Assembly (NCBI GenBank): GCA_018697195.1
Contig: CM031878.1
Coordinates: forward strand, 40,866,902-40,930,901
Direction: 5' to 3'
DNA from: Certhia americana
Lineage: Eukaryota > Chordata > Aves > Passeriformes > Certhiidae
Length of the DNA stretch: 64,000 nt
This document shows, one piece after another, positions 39,481 to 51,489 of the stretch. The first letter of the stretch is position 1. The number at the start of each line of letters is the position of its first letter. A program made the position numbers and the translations under genes. The notes beneath the pieces are model-generated. The model worked only from the letters and a program-made list of their open reading frames with translations. It searched no databases and was not told where the DNA came from.

Positions 39481-39486
39481 ACTAGT

Positions 39487-42400
39487 CCTCTGGATAAAGA
39501 AACTTGGAAATTTTTGGATTTCTAGTGCCCTGAAAAAATTGTACATTGCCTAGATTCTTTTAAAAAAAATAAGATTGCAACCATATCAAATGTATCAGCT
39601 AGTTGTCCTGGTGGAATGAGTTTGCAAGACCTTGAATATCAAGAGCCTGGGTCATGCATTCAGATATAGATAAGAAATTCAAGTATATCTATTGGTACTA
39701 TAGATTAATGTTGTTGAGAAAGTTGACTGCATATCTTATGGAACAAGATTTGTGTTACCACTTGGACATCTCATGATGCAGCCACAAGTCTGATTCCTGT
39801 GTCCCTATTTTACAAGAAGATTACTACAGAGATTCATTACATTTGTCCAGATATCCACTTGGTTTTCTGTTCTCACATTTCAGATCCTTAAATACAGGCA
39901 TCTAAAGCATGATCTGTAAAAAGAATAGAGAATCTGCAACTTGAAAAAAAGTCTTATTATATTTAAGGTAATTTATTGCTTCCACATATCTAAAGGTCCA
40001 AGCTTCTTTAACTCATTACTTCACCTTATTTTACATTATGATTATAACCCAGATTTTAAGTCCAACATTTTCCTAGCTACCTTTTCTCTGTGTTCTTAGG
40101 CAGAAGGAAAATACTTTGGTTCTTGTTTAATTGTGGAACAATGATGTTCTGCGCCTTCATAAAATATTTCATACTAATCAAATAGTAACGTGGAAAATAA
40201 TTTCAATTATTTTTAATTGAAGACAAATATTAAGATATAAACCTGTATTTAGAATTCCTCTCCATTTCTCAAGAATCTGAATTTACTTCTTTGGAAGCCT
40301 TTGTGTACTGGACTGATTACCCCAGAAAGTTGTATTTCATAGTCAAGCATGTGCTTGTAGGCAAACTAATGTGAAGGTAAAAAGCACAAATCAATCAGGA
40401 GAAGAATTAACCAAAACTGACAGTATATACCTAGATTGTATGAGATCAGTGACAATGACTTAAATACAGTGGTATTTTCCAGCCTGTAAGCCAAATGAAT
40501 ACTTTGGAAGGCATGTGTACAGAGTCTGTGTTTACAGTCTGCAAAAGGTTAATGTTCCCTGATGACTGTGACTGCTGAGTGGAGGCTGGCAGAACCCACA
40601 CTCACTCCAAAAGGCAGTCCCTGCATGGATAAAACAAAATGTTCCCATGGTCTGAAGTGAACTTTCTCCTTATGTTGGTTAGCAACTGAGCAGAGAGCTT
40701 AATTAAGAATCTGCTGCACACCGAAAGTGTGCCTTGTAAGTGCACAGTAATTTCATAGGGGCACATGTTAGCAGCTTGAGCCAAGTGTGATATCAGTGCC
40801 ATAACTGAAGCCCTCACCTCAGCTTTAGGAAATGCTATGATAACAACAGCACATGCTTTTGCTGTGGCCTTAGTGAATGAACAAGCTCTCAAGGCGACAT
40901 AATCTGCAAACAGTGTGAGGTTGATGCAGGATCTTTCATGTATTGCCTGCAAGAGAACTTTCCATTTATGTATGTTGTAAACAGCTTCTCCGTAAGCTAT
41001 CTACAACCCCTGTTGGAAAAGTTGGTAAGCAGCTCCTGGACCTCAAGACTTGTTAATATTCTTAATGCAGTTAATACCTGCTAATACATAAGAAGATAAA
41101 AAGAAGTCACAGTGAGCTGACTTTTCACATGAAAATAAATGATGATGAGTTCAACTTAGTTTAAGACTGACTGTTAACCTCCCTGTTTTCTAAAACGTCC
41201 ATCAGCTCTTTTAGTAATATTGGCTTACCATTCTTATTTATAGGCTCAGTGTACAATGATGCAAGAGCAGAGCAAAACAAAAGAGATTTATTCCTCTAAT
41301 GTTAATGCAATAAGTCTGTTTAATATGTAGACAGACTCCATTTGGATATGGAGAATATCCAAATATAGGGAATATCCAGTATGGAATATCCAAATTTTTT
41401 ATATACATTGTATATGCATATGTATATATGAGTATAAAGTGAACCAAAGAAATAAATTAAACCCCTGCTGACTTAGAATACAAAAATATTTGGGAAAGCA
41501 GCATGAAGAGCAACAGCAGTGATTAAATAGTAATTTTCCTGTGGTGGGATTTCACATGGGGCTTAAACTCCTTGAATGGTTTAAATTTTCCTCTAATTCA
41601 TGTGCATATGGCTGCTTAGCCATTTTCAGTCTGAGAAAAGAACTGTGTAAAGCTTCTCAGAAATATAAGCAAAATGAGCCACGAAGTGGTAGCAGGATGG
41701 TAGCTCAGTGCGATGGTGGGAGCTGAGAGTGGTGTGAAGGGTTCTGAGGGCAGCAAAACAGAAATTTGCAGTGATCTTGGTGAGCCATTTAGCTTTTTTG
41801 GGCTGGATATTGTATCACATTATCTTATTACAAAGCCATATTCAGATAAACTTGCTTTTTTCACTTGTCTAATTTGGCAGAAGTTTTGCCAGTATTGGAA
41901 AGGCTTCTAAAATGTTTCTGTGTAGATTTGTAAAAATATCTTTCAATGATATTAATATTGTTAGGAATGTGTCTACCTTACTGTTCATGACACACATCCC
42001 ATGTGGTTGCATTTTGCTGCTTTGATGGCATTTGAAAGATATGAAGTTGCCTGCTCTGACAGCAATTGCAAACACAGATGTTGTTACTTCTTAGTATTTT
42101 TAGCATGAATCTAGCAATATGTGGTGTTTTCTTCAGGCCCTTAAAATCTTGAAGGTTTCTGGAACTTTTATTTTTAACATATGTACAGTGAGAAGCTTAA
42201 AAACACAGCTTTGCATGGACTTGAAACGCTTAACACTTCCATGCATTTTTCAAATTGTTTAAAAGTTAGGGCCCTTATGGGAAGGTTGATAAAGTCAAGG
42301 CTGTCAGTAATGGGCATTAGTTTACTCTGCTGTTCCCTCTTTCCCCCATCATTCTTGGCCATTATTTTACCTTTCCTTTTGGATACTTTAGGATATTTCC

Positions 42401-44424
42401 AATCTAGATTAGATCTATGCCCGGGTGATCCTGTATAAAATCTTAACAGGTTCAGGGGTCTTAAAAAGGCCTGGTGAACTTCTGTATGTTCATCTCATTT
42501 TAATGGTCCAAAATATAGATTTTTCACAGGGTATGATAATTCATATCATAACTGAAAGAGACCTACTTGCTGAAAAGTTACCTCTCAGTGTGAGTAATTG
42601 TTGAATTTTAGCACTGTGAAAATGAATGTTTTATTAAAAAAAACCCAAACTAGATCTGGGCACTTGGTAGTTCTAATGCCTTTCACAAAAGAACTCCAAA
42701 CACTTTTGACCACAATTAAAATGTCATATTCATATATATAGGGTGATACTAAATGTGTGACAGATATCAGAGTAATAATTCAGTAGAGCTCTGTAGTTGA
42801 TTCATATTTGCAACACAGCATTCAAGTGCTCAAAGGTACTGCCAATGCATGTTCCTTCTATGGCATTTATAAAATAAGATTTTGTGCTAATTATTCTGTG
42901 TGTGCACACTCTTCAAAATAAGCCTACAACAAGCTTCTCCTTGCATATGTGGTTACATGAAATTTATGACTACAGAACCCATAAATTTTTCCTCAGGCTG
43001 GAAACTACGGTGCAGCATGTGCTCAGAAACAGCAGATCTTATCAGGTAGGATTAGCAGACAGGAGGATGAAAAGCACATTTCTTAGCGAGCTTACATCTG
43101 CTTTACTTACTTCCTGCATATTGCAGATTGCTGCAGGTCAGGAACAGTGCCTTGTTATCAGCCAAGGCAGTAAGCACTCTGAGTTGAGTGAAAGAATTGG
43201 GGAAAAATGGATAAATTATATGTTCTTAGAGGATACTTGTAGGGAATCAAACTGTATGTGGACAAAGCAGTATGAAAAAAAAAATTCCCTTTTTTAATTA
43301 TGGTGACAGCTGCTGCAGGTAGCCTATTAGCTTTACCATAATATCTGTGAACCTTGGAATGGTGCATTAACTTCTCACAGTCTGTGCTGCACAAACACAA
43401 AATAAAATGAAGGCTGCTGTGGGAGGCGGAGCAAATTGCACTGTAGCTCACCTGGTAGCATCACCTGGTGCAAGGCAAATGTGCATTGTGGGAAGTGATC
43501 ACTGTTGCTCAGCTGGGAACACCTTTTAAACTTCAGCTTGCTTATTCATATGGGAAACACTGTTACTTTCTCAGACGAATTAAATCTGACAGGCATATTA
43601 AAAATATTTAATACACTGAGTTAAAAAACCAGGCTTTATATAGAGAATGTAATGGTATAATAAAAGAGCAGTACGATCAAGAGAGACACTGAACAAAAGC
43701 AATCCGATTCAGTCAATTAAACTGTTCCAAATTACAACAGATGTAACAGAGGCATGGTGAGAAAGGACTCCTGTTCCTCATGCCCATTCCAGACAGGGTA
43801 GTGAAGCAATACTTGCTTGTGAGATTGCTGTAACTGACATGACATTTCCCAAAATCTTAAAGAGCACTGTGGAGCTCTTCTAACAGATTTTGTTTTTCAT
43901 CACTTTGGAAGTATAGAAAGTCTTCTGCACTTTGTTAGCTAAAATGAAGTAACGTGATTAACATTTTGTCAGGTGCAATACCAAAAAGTTCTTCAGTGCT
44001 GGAAAAATGCATAGGAAATCTCTGTTGCTCATACACTGTCCTCATGATTTCATAATGAGACACTATGTGAGAAAGACGGAACCTCTAACAAATAGCTTGA
44101 CTTGGTCAGTTCAGAGTAAGTGCTACAATTATTGAGTATGATGGAGTAAAATGGATACTTGCAAAGGTGGCCTTGCTAGTCGTATGTGTAAAGTTTTTAA
44201 TATTAAATTAAATTAAGCTTATGGCAAAAAAATAGATTGCTTCTTTTCCGACTCCTCAGTGTATAGCACTTTGCATCTGATTTAGCTTTGAAATCATTCA
44301 TCACATATGAATGTGCACAGCCAAAAATACTGCATATGTTATTTTAAAGGCAATGGGTTTTGTTCTCTTAAAAAGGAACTTGCAAAATCTTGTAGTGTAA
44401 TAATATCCAGTCAAGTGCTAAGAC
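39487..44424. other. Unique AT-rich DNA, no gene seen
   Basis: No gene was recognised. The longest frames are 137 codons (42884-43297 plus) and 116 codons (40602-40952 minus); neither shows a known domain. A 10-bp hairpin lies at 41340-41364 beside an AT-rich TATA/CATA run. Confidence 0.5.
41340..41364. repeat. Perfect 10-bp inverted repeat with extra half-sites
   Basis: ATTTGGATAT and ATATCCAAAT are exact reverse complements around the loop GGAGA. The right arm motif (ATATCC) recurs at about 41372-41377 and again with AAAT at about 41386-41395. No function is assigned. Confidence 0.75.
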
Positions 44425-45661
44425 ACATGGAGGAGAAGGAGGTGATTTGAGACAGCCCACATAGCTTCACAAGGGAAGATCTTGTCTGACCAACTCAGTA
44501 GCCTTCTATAGTGGAGTAATTAAGTCATTAGATAAGGGAAGAACTACAGATGTAATTTAGCTGGACATCTGTAAGGTCTATGACATGGGCCCCCTGTCTT
44601 TCTAAATTGAAGAGTGATGGATTCCACAGGTCGACTCTTATGAGGATTAGGAACTGGTTGTATGGTCACATCCAGTAGCTAGTGGTAAATGGCTCAGAAT
44701 CCCTATGTACATCAGTGATGAGTGGTGCCTCTCAAAGATCTGCATTAGAATCAGTGTTATTTTATCTCTTCATCAATGACATAGATAGAGGGGTCATATG
44801 CATTCTCAACAACTTTCCAAGTGACATCAAGTGGAGTGGTGCAGCGGATTCACCTGAAGGACAGGATTTCTTCCAGAGGGATTTGAACAAGCAGGAGAAG
44901 TGGGACCATGGGAACATCATGAGGTTTAAAACATCCAAGTGTAAAGTGCTGAGCCTGAGCTGGGGCAACCGCTGGTATCAATCCAGGCCAGGGGTGAGCA
45001 ACTGGAGAGCAGCTCTGTGAGAAGGCCTTGGGGGTGCTGGGGGGTGAGAGGCTGGACATGACCCAGCCATGGCACTCCCAGCCCAGAAACACAAACGTGT
45101 CCTGGGCTGCATCCAGAGCAGTGTGAGCAGCAGGGGAGGGAGGGGATTCTGCCCCTCTGCTCTGCTCTGGTGAGAGCCCACCTGGAACCCTGCATCCAGC
45201 TCTGGGGTCCCAGCACAGGAAGGGCATGGAACTGTTGGAGTGAGTCCAGAGGAGGCCACCAAGTTGATTAGGACTGGTGTATCTCTCCTGTGAGAAAAGG
45301 CTGAGAGAATTGGTTTTTTTCGGGTAGGAGAAGAGAAGGCTAATTGTGGCCTTGCAGTACCTGAAGAGAACTTACAGGAAAGACGGGGCAAAACTACTCA
45401 CAAGAGCAGGTAGTGAATGCAAAAAGGGGTATGGGTTCAAATTGACAAACAGGAGGTTTAGATTAGATATAAGGAAAAAGTTCTTTACCATGTGGGTGGT
45501 GAATCACCCGAACACGTTGCACAGGGAAGCTGTGGATGGCCCATCAAAGGTGTTCAGCCAGGTTGAATGGGGCTCTGAGCAATCTCATCTAGTGGAAGGG
45601 TTTGAACTAGATGATCTTCAAGGTGTCTCTCCAATCTACACCATTCTACGATTCTGTGATT
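44425..45661 (+). mobile_element. CR1 LINE, longest copy in the window
   Basis: About 1.24 kb of CR1 runs from within the reverse-transcriptase region of ORF2 ('ttgagacagcccacatagcttcac', 'ctggacatctgtaaggtctatgac') through its C-terminus to the CR1 end 'cattctacgattctgtgat'. The frame at 44682-45020 translates to a recognisable ORF2 C-terminal stretch (LFINDIDRGV near its start), but stops and frame shifts elsewhere show that it is dead. It is 5'-truncated. The block 45016-45270 is about 97% identical to 28953-29208. Open frames on the minus strand at 44762-45391 are antisense shadows. Confidence 0.93.
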
Positions 45662-48600
45662 TCCTTTCTCTGCCCTAGCTGCTACCCCTGCGTTAAATTA
45701 TTTCTGCCTAGATGCTTCATATGTATTCAAACTGGTGCTCATATGGCCTTACTTTTGTAGTTTTATAAAGTCTTTCCATAGTTCTTTGCAAATGGCATGG
45801 CATTTCCCTACTACAATAGTTTAGTGCCTTGTTTAGAAACCACTCTTTTTACTGCCTCTTCTAAGTCTTTACTGAAGCTGTTAAATTATCCTGTTTCATG
45901 ACAAGCTAGCATTAAGTCCAGCCCTTTGCTGCTTACTGTTTTAGATAACCCCAAAAGATCACTTCTTCCAAACCCCTATTGGTTTTGTCTCTTAATAATT
46001 TTTCTTTATCCTATAGAAATCATCTTACCATTTAAGAAACTTTGACCAACACGTATTGTTATACTGTGTTCATCTACACAGGCATGTGTGCTCTTTTTTG
46101 TGTTTTCATTGCTGTGGTTTCCCTGGGGATGTGAGTCATCCAAATATAGAACAAACCAGAGCAGAACTTTCTAACCTGGCTGCTGCTGGCATAGGTGTAC
46201 TGTTGTCTCTCCTCCACAATATCTTGGGAGTGTAATTGCTCTGTAAATGCTTACAATATTTAACAGTGACAGCTCATAAGCCTGAAAACATCTCACAGTT
46301 TACCACTGCTGGAGCTGAAAGGGTTGAGATTTTTAAATTCTTCATTATTTACCTCACAAACGTAAGCGGAGCAAACTAGTACATTTTCTGATGTACAGAA
46401 ATTGTCTAGTTTCATCTAAAATTCTTTTTGGTTTTCTCTTTTGTTACCTGCTTTTAAGAATGAAGGATCTTGACAGTTGAATCTTCATTCTTCAATGTCC
46501 TATCAAACAGTATATAGTATAAAGTGATTTTTTAGCAATGTAAATGGTAACTAATCTACTTATCTTTTTGGAATTTCATTCAGTTCCTGAGCTTCCACTC
46601 ATAACCTAAAAGTTTCAAGGAATGTCTATCTTTCTTTGTATCTGTATCATCCATTGACTGGTAAACATATTTCTTCCTTCTGGTTTGCTTCACAGATATT
46701 TCAATGGAAAGTGATCAAAGTTCTAGTTCTTAGAGAGCAAAAAACTGTATTTCAGGAAGAGAAGAGCATCTATTTCTGCCTAATTAGTAACTTTTAAGTA
46801 AAGTTAAGTTAGGGTACAGAGAACATGGAAGGTAAACTTCAGTTCTGAATTTAATCTTCAAGGTATATGCTTTGCATTAAAAATTGATCAAAAAGAAGGG
46901 GACGTTCTTAACCATAGCACACACCTTGCAAACATTCAACACTTACACATTGGTAGAAGATACAGGAATCCATTTACTTTGGCTGTAAACAAACATGCTA
47001 ATAGTAAGATTTTTACTCCCAGTGTGTGTTCTTCATGCAGAATCTATGGTTGTAGTAAATGCAAGTAGATCTTAAGCATTACTTCTGCAATCTGGACTTG
47101 GGCACTTGAAGGATTATTTGTGCATGACCATCTATTTTTTGTAGTAATTTTGTGGCTGATTATGAAACTGTGTGTGACATGAGGCTGTGGCAGTGAAGCA
47201 GGGAAGTGGTGTCTGTCAAGGGATCAATGTTCACCCAATTTTATCACTGTCTGAGGTTTTAATTCTTTTCAAAGAAATGACTGTGATACTTGGAGTATTT
47301 CAATATGGAAACTGTGACCTAGTAATTTCAAATCTCTCAAGAGGCCTTTTATGAAACAGCTGAAAAATGGTCCACCCTTTTGCTCTTTTTCCACCCTGCA
47401 AAAAGAAAAATAATTACAATTATCAAGACTGGGAATAATTCAGAAGGACAGATTGTATAAACCCAAATTCAATTTAATTTATAGTAGTGCCTATTTTTCT
47501 CCTTCTCTATCTCCATATTCTACTTCTCTGCTCTTCCATAAGTGAGTAATGGTGGGGTACAAAGTTACACTCCCAGGATCTAAACCTGCCCTGCTTTACT
47601 TTTTCCTTTCCAGCTCTGGGTTGTTTGTTCCATATACACTTAAAAAACCCCCAAATAAATTACACACTAGAATCAATACCTACTCTCAGTTCTAATGTCA
47701 TCCTGTTAATGGCTAATTGAGCCAAAGGCTAAGTTGCAAAAGACAGTGTTAGGAGGGCTAGAACATCAAAAAGATTTAAAGCCAACTGTAGTTAAGGCAA
47801 AACAGTGCTTTGAATATGCAGCAGAGCTGAAAATACTATGATAAACAAGGACGGAGACTGGATCTTGTAATGAGAATATCTGTTTCCATATACCACTATT
47901 TCATGTGCTTATGAGACGTACAGAAAGTACTGAATTCAGAAGGTGTGTCAAAGTACCTTGACTGAGTCCTTCAAGAAAAATTATTTGACATAGTATTTCT
48001 GAGAGAATGGTATATCAGATGGTATAAAATTTTAATTAACAAATTTAAAGAAAATGCAGACTAGGATTGTCTATGAATGTAGATGAACAATTTGGGCAAT
48101 TTGGCCTGAACTGGTACTTGGACTGCCTGCAATGAAGCTGGAAAAGGAAGGATAGGTCTGGTGAGGTGTGCTACAGAAAGATCTGCCCTGGAGCCTGTCC
48201 TTTGCTTTGGCAGTTCCACTGCACTTTCAACTTTAAAAAGCTCCCACTGGTGATCATAAGTTCCTGCTTAGGAAGCTTTATGCTCTGTCTCTCAAGAGGT
48301 GTGCCCTTGGGAAATTTTGGTGTTATGTTCCTTTTACCATACCAAAATGTGGTATACCTAGTATAGTGGGATTCCAGATTTGTTTTCCATTGACAAATTT
48401 AACAGTCAGCATCTATTCAAATTTCTGGAATTGAACAAATCTAATGAACCTTTATAGAGGTTAATAAAACAAGATGAAAGAATAAAAAAAAAAAGTAAGA
48501 AAAGTTATTGTAGGGTTACTTGCCTTTGAAAAGATAACTGCAAGCTGAGTTCAGTGACCTTTTGTCAGATAACTCACCTACTGTCTAAATGAGGAGTCTT

Positions 48601-49336
48601 CTGTTTGATGCCACAGGTAGTACACAGCATCACTTCCCAAGGTGGGAAGTTACTCTTTGTGCCCTCAGAAGGGATTCTGTGTTCCTCCAGGATGCCTAGA
48701 TTACCTGGCGGACAGCAATGCTGTCTGTATCATAAACAAACTGTATTATAAACTGTCCTACTTGGTGGTAAATTGTTAGGGACTTTCTTCAGCACACAAA
48801 ACTTAGAATATGTCTAATTTTGGCCCACACAGGAGGAATTTGGGACCATGCATAAAGCGTACTTGTTCTGTTATTCATTAGTGGTACTAGTCTAAGAAAT
48901 ATAATCAACAGAGGAGACATGGCTTGGGTATGTGTTGGTGGGAAATCATTATTGCTGCACTATTCTCCAACAAATCAAGGATCCTGGACATATAGCAGAT
49001 AATACATCAGAGGGGCAGAATGAAGCAGGACATGCCCAACTTTTGCCCCACAAAGGGCTGCTCGCCTTTGGATCAGCCCAGTGCACAGGTTTGCAGATAC
49101 AGGGTTGGGTCCTGAGGACATCAGTTTTGTTACTTTACTTTCTCATCATCCTCTATCAGGGTTAAACCTCTCTATGTGGAATAAGCTCCGTGAATTTGCA
49201 ACCAATAAAATACGTTACAGCATGAAATGGGAAATGGCTTCAGATAAAAAGTGCATTGTCACCCTAAGCCTATTGTAACTATTTGTATTATCTACTGAAG
49301 AAAGCATTCCACCAATATCTGCCAAAGCCTTTAATA
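45662..49336. other. Unique AT-rich DNA, no gene seen
   Basis: No gene or repeat was recognised. Open frames are at most 77 codons with no known domain. Confidence 0.55.
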
Positions 49337-49602
49337 TCACAGAATCATAGAATGGTTGGGGTTGGAAGGGACCTTAGAGATCATCTCATTCCAATCCCAC
49401 TGCCATGGGCAGAGACACCTTCCACTAGGACAGGTTGCTCAAAGCCCTGTCCAAACTGGCCTTGAACACTTCCAGGGATGGGGCATCAACAACTTGCCTA
49501 TTTCAGGGACTCAATACCCTTACAGTAAGGAATTTCTTCCTGATATCTAATCTAAACTTACCATCCTTCAACTTAAGACCATTCCCCCTTGTCCTATCAC
49601 TA
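49337..49602 (-). mobile_element. CR1 LINE, well-preserved 3' fragment
   Basis: The plus strand starts TCACAGAATCATAGAATGG followed by 'ttggggttggaagggacctt' and the complement of the CR1 3' region to 'cattcccccttgtcctatcac'. Match to the usual CR1 pattern is close, so this is one of the younger copies. It is 5'-truncated and lies on the minus strand. Confidence 0.95.
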
Positions 49603-51023
49603 ATGGACTAATGTCTGATTTCATATCACTTTGAAGATCTAAATAAAATAATAAGTGTGCATCTAGGTATTTCAAGCTTAGATCTACTTGGTGAAACATA
49701 GCTTCAGATGAAAAGTTGCACAAACAGAAAAGAGCTGCTTCAAAATTCTAATTTGGCTTTAAAACATAGGCAGTCAGAAAAAAAGGCTATGTCTGAGAGT
49801 GTTTTTCCAAGCTAATGATTCAGCCTCTAGCTGATACCTAAAAAGACCTGGCCCAAAAACAATAGGAGTGGATTCCTGTATAGAGTTTTACTGAAAATTG
49901 TCTAGAGCAAATTAATCTTCCAATTAGTTCTAGCTCTAAGTGTTTTGGTAGAATGTGATCTATCTTTTAGCACATGTTAGGAACAGTATCAAAGGGTGTT
50001 ATAGAAAAACTAGAGGCAGTGTGACACATCTGTTATGAAATAATAACCTCTTGCTATCTCCTAGAAACACAACTCACCAACTGAGTTTTGCCCTACTTTT
50101 AAAAAGGCCTTTCAGAAAGTGTAATGACAAAAATGTGACAACGTGTGACAGTACTTGAGAGAACAAGGTGGAAGGGACACTGGCACTTAGCTTTTAGCCA
50201 CATAAATATTTCATTCTTGCAAATATTTAACAGATTGTGTCTATGCAGAAATCTGGAAATGAAAAGGTAGGGGAGTGAACGCAACAGTGTGTACAGAGCA
50301 ACAAAACAAGATAAAAAAACGTATGCTCTGTATGTCAGTCAAATATATAAGAACATTGAAATCTGCAAGATGCTATGGGAAAGGAAGCAGGCTATAAATG
50401 GCTGTCAATTGCAGGCTGCTGTTAATTAGAAGAAATTACTCTTTATTCCTGATTTTTATTGTTCTGGAAGACAACTATTTTTGCTTATATATACCTTGTA
50501 TTAGATAAATGTAAAGAGAATAGAACAAAAGTCTTTGAGAATAGGTGGGGAAAACTGCATCAGGTTTTCTCTGCTTCCCTATTTCTGAAAGTTTTGTGTT
50601 GTGACAAACCACATTTCTCCTGTAACAAGACACTCAGATGAAGAGTTCTTATATAGAAGCTGACTAAAGAAACAAGACCCCATGTTTTCTTTCTGGTATT
50701 GCATCTGTTGCCAACGTGATGAGAAAGTGAGAAATACTTCCACCCCAATTCTGACTACTGACAAAGGCACCCAAAAGAAGACTGACATCCCAAAGTCTGC
50801 CCCTGTCATCTTAATATGTCCATGAGGTCCAGTGGGTCAGGAAGACGTCCCTGAGTAGGTCTTCCACTGGGGATTCAATTACAGTTGCAATATCTCTGTA
50901 CACTGAAGAAGGATCATAAACCTGACAAACAGGTGAGGGTGACTGGTGACTGTCAGCAAAAAAGAAGAGACAAAATGAACTCTCAGGAACCTCAGAACTC
51001 CAGAAAAACTTAAAATAAGATTT
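49603..51023. other. Unique AT-rich DNA, no gene seen
   Basis: No gene or repeat was recognised; open frames are at most 76 codons, mostly overlapping on both strands. Confidence 0.55.
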
Positions 51024-51029
51024 AGAGGT

Positions 51030-51483
51030 TGTTGAGGTCTGCCCTGCAGATGATGGTGGAGACCTTAGATTTAAGCCAATGGGTCAGCTCTCAATCAGGG
51101 TGAGCTAAGACCCACCCTGAATACCTCATTTGGTATATGAAAATTGTTTCTAGAAAGTTCTCAGTTCTCGTTATTATTATTGGTTGTATTTTGCTGCAAT
51201 AATTTCCATATTCCTAATCGCTTTCCCCATTGGATTGTCCCCACAAATGCCCGCCTTAACCCTGTCCCTCGTTCGTGCATAAAACTGCTGTCACCCTGGA
51301 CCCTGCTCTCTTTTTCAGCCTGATGTGTATACTGTGCACAGTGTCTTGTTTGTTATTTTTCCCTTATTAAAAGTTCTGTTTCTGGACGACTGAAGCACAG
51401 CGGTCTCTCTCATAAAGTCACTGAAGGTGGGTGCCCCAAGGAAGCCTACGGTTAAATTATCCGGGCCAGAACCAGGTGCTTCA
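51030..51483 (+). repeat. Solo retroviral LTR
   Basis: The 454-bp segment starts TGTTGAGGTC and ends GTGCTTCA and is flanked by a perfect 6-bp duplication AGAGGT at 51024-51029 and 51484-51489. Orientation is plus: a TATA-like GCATAAAACT at 51277-51286 is followed by the polyadenylation-type signal ATTAAA at 51366-51371, with a downstream U5-like stretch. The 6-bp duplication fits class II (alpha/beta-like) retroviruses, and the GCTTCA end resembles that of avian leukosis-type LTRs. No internal sequence remains. Confidence 0.88.
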
Positions 51484-51489
51484 AGAGGT

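Noticed and set aside
40602..40952. 116-codon minus frame with a hydrophobic, protein-like composition
   Set aside because: No recognised domain, no supporting neighbours, and frames of this length are expected by chance in 64 kb.
41690..41730. GGTAGCTCAGTGCGATGG, like a tRNA box A
   Set aside because: No box B, acceptor stem or CCA-compatible end follows, so it is neither a tRNA gene nor a clear SINE.
42884..43297. 137-codon plus frame
   Set aside because: No domain recognised and composition is unremarkable. A 97-codon frame overlaps it on the other strand.
43430..43500. CTGTAGCTCACCTGGTAGCA, another box A-like phrase
   Set aside because: The rest of the tRNA fold and a SINE tail are missing.
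44850..45391. Minus frames of 96-137 codons
   Set aside because: Antisense shadows of the CR1 at 44425-45661.
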